DNA from: Streptomyces sp. NRRL B-24085
GTDB lineage: Bacteria > Actinomycetota > Actinomycetes > Streptomycetales > Streptomycetaceae
Length of the DNA: 64,000 nucleotides
Direction: 5' to 3'
Assembly (NCBI RefSeq): GCF_001282115.1
Contig: NZ_LJBR01000064.1
Location: 1 to 64,000, forward strand
The notes beneath the pieces were generated by a model that did no database searches, had not been told where the DNA came from, and saw nothing but the letters and a program-made list of their open reading frames with translations. How positions within the stretch are numbered: the first letter of the stretch is position 1; each line of letters opens with the position of its first letter. This document shows, piece by piece, positions 46,766 through 57,458 of the stretch. Position numbers and translations under genes: made by a program.

Positions 46766-47548
46766 TCAGGACGCCACGACCTGCGGGGCCGGTGTCGGGA
46801 CCAGGTCCAGGAGTTCCTCCACCGCCGCCTGGTCCGCGCGGTGGGTGCGCCACAGCCACAGGACGTCCCGGCCGAAGGACCAGACCAGCGTGGACAGGGC
46901 CAGCGCCACCACACCGAAGGTCGCCGCGAACGACAGGTACCCGGAGGCGGCCACCAGCAGCAGGATGCCCTGGAGCGCGGCCACCGTCTTGCGGGCCATG
47001 CTCGGCGGCAGCGGGGCGTTGAGCCAGTTCCAGACGCGGGCCGCGGCCACGAAGCCGTAGCGCATGGCGCCGATGAGCAGGACCCACGGGCCCTGGGACA
47101 TCGACACGTACACGCTGAGCACCAGGATCAGGAACGCGTCGACCTCCATGTCGAACCGCGCGCCCAGCGGGGTCGACGTGCCCGTCGCGCGGGCCACCTT
47201 GCCGTCGACGCCGTCGAGGATCAGGGCCACTGCCGTCAGCCCGACGAAGAGGGTGACCGGCGGGGAGTCCTGGTAGGAGTCGGCGACCAGGGCCGTGACC
47301 CCGCCCACCAGGGTGGCCCGGCCGAGCGTCACCCGGTTGGCGGGTCCGAAGGACCGCGGCCGGGTGCGGTGCAGCGCCCTGGAGAGCACGGCCCAGGTGG
47401 CGACGGCGAAGGCGAGGCCGGTCAGCCAGCCCGCCGGCCCCATGCCGATCGCCGTGCCGAGCAGGGCCAGCAACAGGATCTGCACGCCCGCTCCGACAGC
47501 GGTCTCCTGCTGGACCAGCCTTGCCTCGTAAGTGTTGTTCAGGGCCAC
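46766..47548 (-). CDS. CDP-alcohol phosphatidyltransferase
   Basis: A 260-residue integral membrane enzyme with the CDP-alcohol signature [18 protein letters not shown] followed by ARFDMEVD. The two Asp pairs bind the metal and the CDP. Enzymes of this class join a phosphatidyl group from CDP-diacylglycerol to an alcohol (inositol, glycerol, sugar). The GTG at 47548 follows GGAGGA. It is divergent from the dehydrogenase at 47670 and probably belongs with that operon, suggesting a lipid-anchored product. Confidence 0.9.
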   Translation of the reverse strand: MALNNTYEARLVQQETAVGAGVQILLLALLGTAIGMGPAGWLTGLAFAVATWAVLSRALHRTRPRSFGPANRVTLGRATLVGGVTALVADSYQDSPPVTLFVGLTAVALILDGVDGKVARATGTSTPLGARFDMEVDAFLILVLSVYVSMSQGPWVLLIGAMRYGFVAAARVWNWLNAPLPPSMARKTVAALQGILLLVAASGYLSFAATFGVVALALSTLVWSFGRDVLWLWRTHRADQAAVEELLDLVPTPAPQVVAS

Positions 47549-47617
47549 CGCACATTCCTCCGGCCAGATGACAGAGTCGATCAAGGCCGCGTACTGTGCG
47601 CGGCCTGTGCACATCTC

Positions 47618-47638
47618 GGTACGTGAACGAGGTACGTG
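47618..47638 (+). promoter_or_regulatory. Direct repeats in divergent promoter
   Basis: GGTACGTG occurs at 47618-47625 and 47631-47638, 13 bp apart, flanked by GTGCAC on both sides. It may be an operator serving both divergent units. Confidence 0.35.
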
Positions 47639-47669
47639 CACGGGTTGCCGATCGTTCAGGAGGTTCTCG

Positions 47670-48650
47670 ATGAAGCCCGCCGCACGCGCGTTCTGGCTCC
47701 GCTCCCCGGGTGAGGGCGAGATACGGGAGGCTCCCCTTCCGGCCCTCGGCGAGGACGAGGTGCTGGTCCGCTCGCTGTACTCGGGAGTCAGCAGGGGCAC
47801 GGAGACACTCGTGTTCCGCGGCGGGGTCCCCGAGAGCCAGCACGCGGCCATGCGGGCACCGTTCCAGGAGGGCGACTTCCCCGGTCCCGTGAAGTACGGC
47901 TACCTCAGCGTGGGGCTGGTCGAGGAGGGGCCCGCCGCGCTGAAGGGCAGGACCGTCTTCTGTCTGTACCCGCATCAGACGCGGTACGTAGTGCCCGCGA
48001 GCGCCGTGACGGTCGTACCGGACGACGTGCCCGCCCGGCGGGCCGTCCTCGCCGGCACCGTCGAGACCGCCGTGAACGCCCTGTGGGACGCGGCGCCCCT
48101 GGTGGGCGACCGGATCGCGGTGGTCGGCGGCGGCATGGTCGGCAGCTCGGTCGCCGCGCTCCTGGCCCGCTTCCCCGGCGTGCGGGTCCAGTTGGTGGAC
48201 GCCGACCCGGCCCGCGCCGCGACCGCCGAAGCCCTCGGCGTCGGTTTCGCGGTCCCCGCGGACGCCCTCGGCGACTGCGACCTGGTCGTCCACGCCAGCG
48301 CCACCGAACAGGGCCTCGCCCGCTCGCTGGAACTGCTCAGGCCCGAGGGCACCGCCCTCGAACTGAGCTGGTACGGCGACCGGAAGGTCGCCCTCCCGCT
48401 CGGCGAGGCCTTCCACTCCCGGCGCCTCGTCATCCGCAGCAGCCAGGTCGGCACCGTCTCCCCGGCCCGGGCGAACCGCAGCTACGGCGACCGGCTCGCC
48501 CTCGCCCTCGAGCTGCTGGCCGATCCGGCGCTCGACGCCCTCATCACGGGGGAAAGCGCGTTCGAAGAACTGCCGGAGGTGATGCCCGCGCTGGCCAGTG
48601 GGGAGATTCCGGCCCTCTGTCACCTCGTGAGGTACGGCAAGAGCGCCTGA
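47670..48650 (+). CDS. Medium-chain dehydrogenase/reductase
   Basis: A 326-residue MDR-superfamily oxidoreductase with a nucleotide-binding [13 protein letters not shown] motif. The N-terminal catalytic-zinc position, normally a Cys in a GxCGTD context, reads YSGVSRGTE, so this may be a zinc-poor or BchC-like dehydrogenase. It would oxidise or reduce an alcohol of the pathway product. The ATG at 47670 follows AGGAGG. It opens a rightward unit leading to the PTPS homologue. Confidence 0.88.
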   Translation: MKPAARAFWLRSPGEGEIREAPLPALGEDEVLVRSLYSGVSRGTETLVFRGGVPESQHAAMRAPFQEGDFPGPVKYGYLSVGLVEEGPAALKGRTVFCLYPHQTRYVVPASAVTVVPDDVPARRAVLAGTVETAVNALWDAAPLVGDRIAVVGGGMVGSSVAALLARFPGVRVQLVDADPARAATAEALGVGFAVPADALGDCDLVVHASATEQGLARSLELLRPEGTALELSWYGDRKVALPLGEAFHSRRLVIRSSQVGTVSPARANRSYGDRLALALELLADPALDALITGESAFEELPEVMPALASGEIPALCHLVRYGKSA

Positions 48651-48655
48651 CCTGA

Positions 48656-50342
<1,687 letters not shown>

Positions 50343-50346
<4 letters not shown>

Positions 50347-51347
50347 GGAAGACGGCGACCGAGCAGAGCGGCAGGATCCCGGCCCAGCCGGGCCCCCGGG
50401 AGGTGGCGATGCAGGCCGGTGTCCCCTCCGACACGGATTCGGTGATCCCCGGTGCCGGTCCCAGCACCCGCCCCGGTGAGCGTCCGACCGTACGCCTGCG
50501 GGACGCGGGGCCCGACGACGCTCCCCGGTACGCCCCCGAGTGGCTGGAGCTGCGGGAAGGGCCCGACGCGGCCGCCCGGGCGACGGACCTGCTCGACCCG
50601 CTGCGGATCCGGCTGGCCAACCTGCCCGGCAAGGCCGGGCTGGTCATCCACGACCTGGGCTGCGGCACCGGCTCGATGGGCCGCTGGCTGGCGCCCCGCC
50701 TGGACGGCCCCCAGCACTGGATCCTGCACGACCGGGACCCCTACCTGCTGCACTTCGCGGCCGTCGCCTCCCCGCGCTCCGCGGCCGACGGCAGCCGGGT
50801 CACCGTGGAGACACGGCGCGGCGACGTCGGCCTGCTCACCCCGGACGCCCTCGCCGGCGCCTCTCTGGTGACGGCCTCCGCCCTCCTGGACGTGCTGACC
50901 CGCGAGGAGATCGACACCCTCGCCGCCGCCTGCACGGGCGCCGGCTGCCCGGCCCTGCTCACCCTGTCCGTGGCGGGCCGCGTCGAACTCGACCCGGCCG
51001 ACCCGCTGGACGAGGAGATCGCCGACGCGTTCAACGCCCACCAGCGGCGCGGCGCACTGCTCGGCCCCGACGCCGTCACCGTCGCCTGCGAGGCGTTCTC
51101 CGAACGGGGCGCGACGGTACGCCTGCACCCGAGCGCCTGGCGTCTGGGGCCCGCCGAGTCCGCGCTCACCGCGCAGTGGCTGCGCGGCTGGGTCGGCGCG
51201 GCCGTCGAGGAACGCCCCGAACTGAAGGAGCGCGCCGAGCCCTACCTCCGGGAGCGTCTGGAGGCGTGCCGCGCCGGTGAGTTGAAGGCCGTCGTCCACC
51301 ACAGCGACCTGCTGGCGCTGTCCCGTCCGACGGGCGGAGCGTCATGA
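50343..51347 (+). CDS. SAM-dependent methyltransferase
   Basis: A 334-residue class I methyltransferase. A Pro/Gly-rich N-terminal segment of about 95 residues precedes motif I (IHDLGCGTGSMG). It is unlike the polyketide O-methyltransferases in this window. It is coupled by ATGA overlaps to both neighbours, so it acts in the same pathway as the glycosyltransferase and the membrane protein. The acceptor is unknown. Confidence 0.85.
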
Positions 51348-52714
51348 GCGTGGAGACGGTGCGGCCGGAGCCGGCCCGCACCGAGGCAGGTCTGCCGGTA
51401 CGGCGACCCGCGGAACCGGCCGGTCCTGCCCCCCTCTCCCACCGGGCCCGCACCCTGCGCGCCGAGGTGGTCCGGACCCGGGACGACGTGCTCACGGCAC
51501 GGACCGAGGCGCTGGTGGCCCGGGCCGACATCCTCGAAGCGGCCGGTGTGCCCGCCGCGGACCTCACCGAGGCCGCCGTCTCCCGGGACCGGATCGGTGT
51601 GATCGTGGCCGAGGCCCGGCCCCGCCGGCGCACCGGTCTGCGCGCGGTGCTGAACTCCCGCGCGCTGCGCACCCACTTCGGCACCGTCGCCGGCGTCACC
51701 ATCCTCGCTCTCCTGCTGTGGCGCCTCGGCACCGGCGTCTTCCTGGACGGGCTGCGCCGGATCGACGCTCCCGCTCTGCTGGCGGCCCTCGCGATCGGCG
51801 TCCTGACCACCGTCTTCAGCGCCTGGCGCTGGCAGTTGGTGGCCCGCGGGCTGCGCATCCGGCTGCCGCTCGGCGAGGCCGTGGCGGACTACTACCGGGC
51901 CCTGTTCCTGAACGCGGCCCTGCCGGGCGGTGTGCTCGGCGATGTGCACCGCGCGGTACGGCACGGGCAGAGCGCGGGCGACATGGGCCGCGGAGTGCGG
52001 GCCGTCGTCCTCGAACGGGTCGCCGGACAGATCGCGTTGGCGGTCGTCGGCGGTGCCGTGCTGCTCACCATGGACTCCCCGGTGCTGGCCGAGGCCCGCC
52101 ACCTCGCCCCCCTGGCCGGCCTCGCCGCCCTCGGCGCGCTCGCCGTCGTTGTGGCCCTGCGGATGAACCGGACCCGCCCCCACCGCCCCGGGCGGGCCCT
52201 GGGCTCGACCCTCGGCGAGGCCCGCGAGGCACTGCTGTCCCGCCGCAACTGGCCCGGCGTCGCCCTCTCCTCGGTCGTCGTCCTCGCCGGACACCTCGGG
52301 ATGTTCGTGCTCGCCGCCCGCATCGCGGGCTCCGGGGCCTCCGTCGCCGTCCTGCTGCCGCTGGCCGTGCTCGCCCTGCTCGCCATGGGACTGCCCCTGA
52401 ACATCGGCGGGTTCGGCCCCCGCGAGGGCGTCACCGCCTGGGCGTTCGCCGCCATGGGCCTCGGCGCGGGAGCCGGCCTCGCGACGGCGATCGTGTACGG
52501 CGTCCTCAGCTTCGTGGCGAGCCTGCCGGGCGCGGCCGTCCTGGTCGTCCGCTGGTACCAGGGTCTGCGGCGCCCGGCGACGACTCACCCGGCGTCGGAT
52601 TCCGTCAGCATCGAGAAATACGTCCCGAAGGATGCCGCGAGGCTCTCCAACAAGGCTTTCCCCTTTTCCGCCGTGCCCAGTGAAGGGCGCCCGATGACAC
52701 CGGAATCGGTGTAA
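51344..52714 (+). CDS. Flippase-like membrane protein (LPG synthase TM / UPF0104)
   Basis: A 456-residue protein with a hydrophilic N-terminal region (about 1-110) and about eight transmembrane segments of the lysylphosphatidylglycerol-synthase membrane-domain / AglD type (ALPGGVLGDVHRAVRH; MGLPLNIGGFGPREG). Such proteins move or modify lipid-linked substrates. The last 43 codons overlap the convergent creatininase gene by 130 bp. It supports a membrane-associated end product for this cluster. Confidence 0.87.
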   Translation: MSVETVRPEPARTEAGLPVRRPAEPAGPAPLSHRARTLRAEVVRTRDDVLTARTEALVARADILEAAGVPAADLTEAAVSRDRIGVIVAEARPRRRTGLRAVLNSRALRTHFGTVAGVTILALLLWRLGTGVFLDGLRRIDAPALLAALAIGVLTTVFSAWRWQLVARGLRIRLPLGEAVADYYRALFLNAALPGGVLGDVHRAVRHGQSAGDMGRGVRAVVLERVAGQIALAVVGGAVLLTMDSPVLAEARHLAPLAGLAALGALAVVVALRMNRTRPHRPGRALGSTLGEAREALLSRRNWPGVALSSVVVLAGHLGMFVLAARIAGSGASVAVLLPLAVLALLAMGLPLNIGGFGPREGVTAWAFAAMGLGAGAGLATAIVYGVLSFVASLPGAAVLVVRWYQGLRRPATTHPASDSVSIEKYVPKDAARLSNKAFPFSAVPSEGRPMTPESV

Positions 52715-53346
52715 CCGGACATGCCGAGGGTGAGGAGATGACGACGGTCGTCCGCGACGAAATCGGAGGTCTCGTAACCGGGGCGCAGACATTCCGGGTG
52801 CGCGTGCAGAAGAATGGAGGTCTCGATTTCTCCCGCGTGCATGTCGGTGAGCAGCGAGGTGAGCACTCCCGCCTCCGTACGGGCGGTCTCCCAGTCCTCC
52901 GCGGCCGGGAACAGCGCCATCCGCTCCCCGCGGGCGGAGGTCTCCTGCACGACGTTGCCCAGCACGTAGTTGCCCCCGTGCCCGTTGACCACGACCAGGG
53001 CCTCGACGCCCGAGCGGCGCAGCGAGGCGGCTATGTCCCGAACCACCGAGTGAAGGGTGACGGCGGAGATGCTGACGGTCCCCGGCCAGGCCGCGTGCTC
53101 GTGCGAGCAGGAGACCGTCACCGGGGGGAGGAGGTGCACCGGGTACGCCGCGGCGATCTGCCGCGCGACGGCACAGGCGACGAGGGTGTCGGTCGCCAGG
53201 GGCAGGTACGGACCGTGCTGTTCGAAGCTCCCGACCGGAAGGACGGCGACCTGCGTTGAGACGCCCGCTCCCCGTGTCCGTACGTCCTCCGTAGTGTCCG
53301 CCGGCAACAGACCGTACGCCGTCGACCGCATTCCCGAACCGCTCAT
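52585..53346 (-). CDS. Creatininase-family amidohydrolase (ArfB-like candidate)
   Basis: A 253-residue metal-dependent amidohydrolase with the family ligands in GSFEQHGPYLPLATDT (Glu, His, Asp), VNGHGGN (His) and GEIETS (Glu). Archaeal ArfB, in the same family, deformylates the formylamino-pyrimidine made by GTP cyclohydrolase III. The adjacent, divergent GTP cyclohydrolase II paralogue here has the substitution expected to make that same product, so a deformylase role is a strong guess. The start codons are only 38 bp apart. Its 3' end overlaps the flippase gene. Confidence 0.88.
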   Translation of the reverse strand: MSGSGMRSTAYGLLPADTTEDVRTRGAGVSTQVAVLPVGSFEQHGPYLPLATDTLVACAVARQIAAAYPVHLLPPVTVSCSHEHAAWPGTVSISAVTLHSVVRDIAASLRRSGVEALVVVNGHGGNYVLGNVVQETSARGERMALFPAAEDWETARTEAGVLTSLLTDMHAGEIETSILLHAHPECLRPGYETSDFVADDRRHLLTLGMSGYTDSGVIGRPSLGTAEKGKALLESLAASFGTYFSMLTESDAG

Positions 53347-53384
53347 CTTTTCACGGCCTTTCGTCTCTGCTTAGGAAACAGATC

Positions 53385-54044
53385 ATGACAGACAAAGTTG
53401 GCGTCCTCGGCAAGAAGGCACCACAGCGCACCGGCGTGGAACGCGTGGTGAATGCCCCGCTGCCCACCGTGTACGGGAAATTCCAGGCGATCGGCTACCT
53501 CGATCACGACCGCGGTGACGAACAAGTCGCCCTGGTCCACGGCGACATAGGCGCGGACGACGTCCTCGTGCGACTGCATTCCGAGTGCCTGACCGGTGAC
53601 GCGTTCGGCTCCCAGCACTGCGAGTGCGGTGACCAGCTCGACGCCGCGCTGCGGGCCGTCGTCAAGGCGGGCAGCGGCATCGTCGTCTATCTGCGGGGCC
53701 ACGAAGGCCGGGGCATCGGCCTGCTCGCCAAGCTGCGCGCGATGGCGCTCCAGGCGGAGGGCCTGGACACCGTCGAGGCGAACCTCGCGCTCGGCCTGCC
53801 GGTGGACTCCCGCGACTACGGCGTCGCCGCCGGGATCTTCCACGACCTCGGCGTGAACTCGGTCCGCCTGATGTCCAACAACCCGCGCAAGCGCGAGGCC
53901 CTGCAACGGCACGGCATCGAGGTCTCCGAGACGGTGCCGCTGCTCATTACACCGTGCGAGAGCAACATCACCTACCTGCGCACCAAGCGGGAGCGCATGG
54001 ACCACCACCTGCCCCACCTGGACGCGGTGGCCCACCTGTCCTGA
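53385..54044 (+). CDS. GTP cyclohydrolase II paralogue with Met120
   Basis: A 219-residue GTP cyclohydrolase II with zinc ligands Cys68, Cys79 and Cys81 (SECLTGDAFGSQHCECG) and the GRGIGLLAK loop. The position of E. coli RibA Tyr105 is Met120 (LRAMALQ). From published work on S. coelicolor (SCO6655), as I recall it, this change stops the reaction at the 5-formylamino product instead of the riboflavin precursor. No other riboflavin gene is nearby. It therefore most likely serves the surrounding pathway and not flavin synthesis. Confidence 0.93.
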   Translation: MTDKVGVLGKKAPQRTGVERVVNAPLPTVYGKFQAIGYLDHDRGDEQVALVHGDIGADDVLVRLHSECLTGDAFGSQHCECGDQLDAALRAVVKAGSGIVVYLRGHEGRGIGLLAKLRAMALQAEGLDTVEANLALGLPVDSRDYGVAAGIFHDLGVNSVRLMSNNPRKREALQRHGIEVSETVPLLITPCESNITYLRTKRERMDHHLPHLDAVAHLS

Positions 54045-54069
54045 CCGCCGGGGGTGAAGGGGAGTACCG

Positions 54070-55218
54070 ATGACCCCGCGCACGGCCGACGTCGTCGTCA
54101 TCGGCGGCGGCGTCATGGGCACGAGCATCGCCCGCCACCTGGCGTGTGCGGGCGTCCCCGACGTGGTCCTCGTCGAGCGGGACGAACTCGCCTCCGGCTC
54201 CACCTCGAAGGCGGCGGGCGGGGTGCGGGCGCAGTTCTCGGACGAGCTCAACATCCGCCTCGGGGCACGCAGCCTGGAGGCGTTCGGCCGCTTCGAGGAA
54301 GACACCGGGCAGCACATCGGGCTGCACCGGGTCGGGTACCTGTTCCTGCTGTCGACGCCCGAGGAGGTCGCCTCCTTCGAGGCGAGCGTCCGGCTCCAGA
54401 ACTCCCTCGGCGTCCCGAGCCGCATGATCGACCCGGCCGAGGCGCGCAGGCTCTCCCCGCTCATCACCACCGACGGCCTCCTCGCCGCCGTCTTCTCGCC
54501 CGAGGACGGCCACTGCACCCCCGAATCCGTCGTCCACGGCTACGCGGCCGACGCCCGCCGCCACGGCGCCACCGTCCTGCGGCACACCGAGGTCACCGGC
54601 ATCGAGGTGCGCGGCCAGGACATCACGGCCGTCGTCACAACCAGGGGCCGGATCGCCACCTCCACGGTGATCTGCGCGGCCGGCGCCTGGTCGCGGGCCG
54701 TCGGCGCGATGGCCGGCGTGGACCTGCCCGTCGAGCCGCTGCGCCGCCAGATCGCGGTCACCGCACCGGTCCCGCAACTGCCGCCCACCCTCCCCATGAC
54801 CATCGACTTCACCACCAGCCTCTACTTCCACGGCGAAGGCCCCGGCCTCCTGCTCGGCATGTCCGACCCCGACGAGAGGCCCGGCTTCGACACCGCCCCG
54901 CACGACCGCTGGATCCCCCGTCTGGCCGAGGCCATGCGGCACCGCGCCCCCGCCCTGCTCGACCTGCGCCGCACCGGCGGCTGGGCCGGCCTGTACGAGA
55001 TCACCCCGGACCACAACGCCCTGATCGGCGAGGCCACTTCGGTCTCCCGCTTCCTGTACGCGACGGGCTTCTCCGGCCACGGGTTCCTCCAGGGACCGGC
55101 CGTCGGCGAGGTCGTCCGCGACCTGTACCTCGGCCGCGTACCCTTCGTGGACATCAGCCCGCTCAGCGCCGGCCGGTTCGCGGCCGACGCCCCGCGCCCG
55201 GAGGCCAACCGCGTATGA
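54070..55218 (+). CDS. FAD-dependent amine oxidoreductase (DAO family)
   Basis: A 382-residue flavoprotein of the D-amino-acid-oxidase/sarcosine-oxidase-beta family with GGGVMGTSIARHLA at the N-terminus and LYEITPDHNALIG near the C-terminus. Followed by two saccharopine-pathway genes in overlapping order, it may oxidise saccharopine, pipecolate or another secondary amine. It starts 25 bp after the cyclohydrolase gene and might be co-transcribed with it. Confidence 0.88.
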   Translation: MTPRTADVVVIGGGVMGTSIARHLACAGVPDVVLVERDELASGSTSKAAGGVRAQFSDELNIRLGARSLEAFGRFEEDTGQHIGLHRVGYLFLLSTPEEVASFEASVRLQNSLGVPSRMIDPAEARRLSPLITTDGLLAAVFSPEDGHCTPESVVHGYAADARRHGATVLRHTEVTGIEVRGQDITAVVTTRGRIATSTVICAAGAWSRAVGAMAGVDLPVEPLRRQIAVTAPVPQLPPTLPMTIDFTTSLYFHGEGPGLLLGMSDPDERPGFDTAPHDRWIPRLAEAMRHRAPALLDLRRTGGWAGLYEITPDHNALIGEATSVSRFLYATGFSGHGFLQGPAVGEVVRDLYLGRVPFVDISPLSAGRFAADAPRPEANRV

Positions 55219-56279
55219 CCGAGCTCCACCTGTGGCTGCGCCACGAGGTCCGTTCCACCGAGCGGCGCACGCCCGTCGTGCCGTCCGACGCCCGGCGCCT
55301 CGTCGACAGCGGCGTGACGGTGACCGTGGAGGAGTCACCGCAGCGGATCTTCCCGGTCGAGCAGTACGAGGCGGCCGGCTGCGGTGTGGCCCCCGCGGGT
55401 TCGTGGGCCTCCCGGGCACCGCAGGACGCCGTCGTCGTCGGCCTGAAGGAACTCCCCGACGAGCCCGCCGCCCTGACGCACCGGCACGTCTTCTTCGGGC
55501 ACGCCTACAAGGAGCAGCCGGGCGCCCGCGACCTGCTGCGCCGGTTCGCCGCCGGGGGAGGGGCCCTCCTCGACCTGGAGTACCTGGTCGACGACCACGG
55601 CCGCAGGCTGGCCGCCTTCGGCTACTGGGCGGGTTACCTGGGCGCGGCCCTGGCCGTGCTCCAGCACCGGGGCAGGCTGTCCGCGCCCCTCACACCCACC
55701 TCGCAGGAGGAACTGGAGCAGGCGCTGCGGCCCGTGGCCGGGGACGAGGAGTTCACGGCGCTGGTGATCGGGGCGCTGGGCCGCAGCGGACGGGGTGCCC
55801 GCGTCGCGCTGCGGGCCGCCGGGATCGAGCCCACCTGCTGGGACCTCGACGAGACCCGGGACCTGGACCGCGCGGCCCTGCTCGCCCACGACGTGCTGGT
55901 GAACTGCGTCCTCGCCACCAGCCCGATCCCGCCGTTCGTCCGCGAGGCGGATCTGGAGGACCCGGCCCGCCGGCTGCGCACCCTCTCCGACGTCACCTGC
56001 GACGTCGGCTCCCCTCTGAACGTCCTGCCGGTCTACGACCGCACCACCGAGTGGGCCGAGCCGGTCCGCCGGCTGCACAAGGAACCCCCGCTCGACCTGA
56101 TCGCCATCGACAACCTGCCGTCCCTGCTCCCCGAGGAGTCCAGCGTCGGGTTCTCGGGCTCCCTGCTGCCCCTGCTGCTGGAGTTCGGGGCCGGCGGCCC
56201 GTGGGGACGCGCTCTGGACCGGTTCCACCAGGCGTGCCGTGAACTCGGCATCGAGGACGGGGAGTTCCACCGTGACTGA
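55215..56279 (+). CDS. Saccharopine dehydrogenase (lysine-forming type)
   Basis: A 354-residue protein of the LYS1/alanine-dehydrogenase-like fold, with the catalytic-region segments VVGLKELPDEP and HRHVFFGHAYKEQPGA (Lys and His). The family interconverts lysine plus 2-oxoglutarate and saccharopine with NAD(H). It overlaps both neighbours (ATGA with the FAD gene, 8 bp with the next). Lysine degradation or a lysine-derived precursor is likely. Confidence 0.88.
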   Translation: MTELHLWLRHEVRSTERRTPVVPSDARRLVDSGVTVTVEESPQRIFPVEQYEAAGCGVAPAGSWASRAPQDAVVVGLKELPDEPAALTHRHVFFGHAYKEQPGARDLLRRFAAGGGALLDLEYLVDDHGRRLAAFGYWAGYLGAALAVLQHRGRLSAPLTPTSQEELEQALRPVAGDEEFTALVIGALGRSGRGARVALRAAGIEPTCWDLDETRDLDRAALLAHDVLVNCVLATSPIPPFVREADLEDPARRLRTLSDVTCDVGSPLNVLPVYDRTTEWAEPVRRLHKEPPLDLIAIDNLPSLLPEESSVGFSGSLLPLLLEFGAGGPWGRALDRFHQACRELGIEDGEFHRD

Positions 56280-57426
56280 CCTGGTACCCGCGACCGGCAC
56301 CGTCCACTGGATCGGCGCCGGGCTCTCCACCGGCAGCGGTCTGGCCGCGCTGTGCGACACGGCCGACCGGGTGCTGCTGTGGCACCGCACCGAGGAGCGG
56401 GCGGAGCAGGCCCTCGAAGGGCTGCGGCTGGGCGGACGGGCCGCGCCCCGCGCCTGGACGCTGTCCGCGCTCGCGGCCGAACTGGCGCCCGGTGACGTCG
56501 TGGTGTCGATGCTGCCCGCGTCCGAGCACGCGGGGATCCTCGCCGCCTGCGTGCGCGAGCAGGCCCACTTCGCCTGCTCCAGCTATGTGTCCGACGCCGT
56601 CCTCGACCACGTGCCGGCGGCCCGGGACGCGGGGCTCGTCGTCCTCACCGAGGCGGGCCTCGACCCCGGCGTCGACCACCTCTTCGCGCACAGCCTCGTC
56701 GCCCGGGCCCGCGCGGCGATCGGTGACGGGACACCGGCGTCGTACCACCTCACCTCCTACTGCGGCGGTGTGCCCGCCGTCCCCAATGAGTTCAGGTACC
56801 GCTTCAGCTGGGCCCCCGCCGGAGTCCTCAACGCCCTGCGCTCACCGGCCCGTTACATCGACCACGGCACCCCGGTCACCGCCGGGCGCCCCTGGGAGGC
56901 GACCCGGCGGCATGTCGTGGACGGTGAGACCTTCGAGGTCTACCCCAACCGCGACAGCGTCCCCTTCGTCGAGCAGTACGGGCTGCCGGCCGCCTGGACA
57001 CCGCGGACCTTCGTGCGCGGGACCCTGCGTCTGGACGGCTGGCTGCGGGCCTGGGAGCCGGTCTTCGAGGAGCTGCGAACCGGCGACGACACCCGGATCG
57101 CCGCCCTGGCGCGGGAGCTGGCGGCCACGTACCCGACGACGGACGCCGACCGCGACCGGGTCGTCCTCGCCGTCTCCCTCGACGTGCGCGCCGAGGACGG
57201 CCGCACCTGGTCCGGCGGCTACCTCCTCGACCTGGTGGGCGACGACGAGGACAGCGCCATGGCCCGTTGTGTCTCCCGCACCCTCGCCCTGGGCGTCGGC
57301 CACATCCTGGACGGCTCGCTCCCGGCCGGACTGAACCGTGCCGCCGAGACCGCGGCCCGCTCGGAGCAGTGGCTGGGCGAACTGGCCCGCGGCGGCGTGC
57401 ACTTCACGCTGCGCGTCGACCAGTAG
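56272..57426 (+). CDS. Saccharopine reductase-like dehydrogenase
   Basis: A 384-residue Rossmann-fold protein of the saccharopine dehydrogenase (glutamate-forming)/LYS9 family: VHWIGAGLSTGSGLA at the N-terminus, VVVSMLPASEH, and TEAGLDPGVDHLFA with the family's GLDPG motif. Paired with the LYS1-type enzyme it would process saccharopine to or from alpha-aminoadipate semialdehyde. The GTG at 56272 lies within the 8-bp overlap with the upstream gene. Confidence 0.88.
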   Translation: MTDLVPATGTVHWIGAGLSTGSGLAALCDTADRVLLWHRTEERAEQALEGLRLGGRAAPRAWTLSALAAELAPGDVVVSMLPASEHAGILAACVREQAHFACSSYVSDAVLDHVPAARDAGLVVLTEAGLDPGVDHLFAHSLVARARAAIGDGTPASYHLTSYCGGVPAVPNEFRYRFSWAPAGVLNALRSPARYIDHGTPVTAGRPWEATRRHVVDGETFEVYPNRDSVPFVEQYGLPAAWTPRTFVRGTLRLDGWLRAWEPVFEELRTGDDTRIAALARELAATYPTTDADRDRVVLAVSLDVRAEDGRTWSGGYLLDLVGDDEDSAMARCVSRTLALGVGHILDGSLPAGLNRAAETAARSEQWLGELARGGVHFTLRVDQ

Positions 57427-57458
57427 GCGGCACGGCCCACCGGGCGGTCGGACAGGTC

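Noticed and set aside
53385..54044. Housekeeping riboflavin ribA
   Set aside because: The catalytic Tyr is replaced by Met and no riboflavin genes are adjacent.
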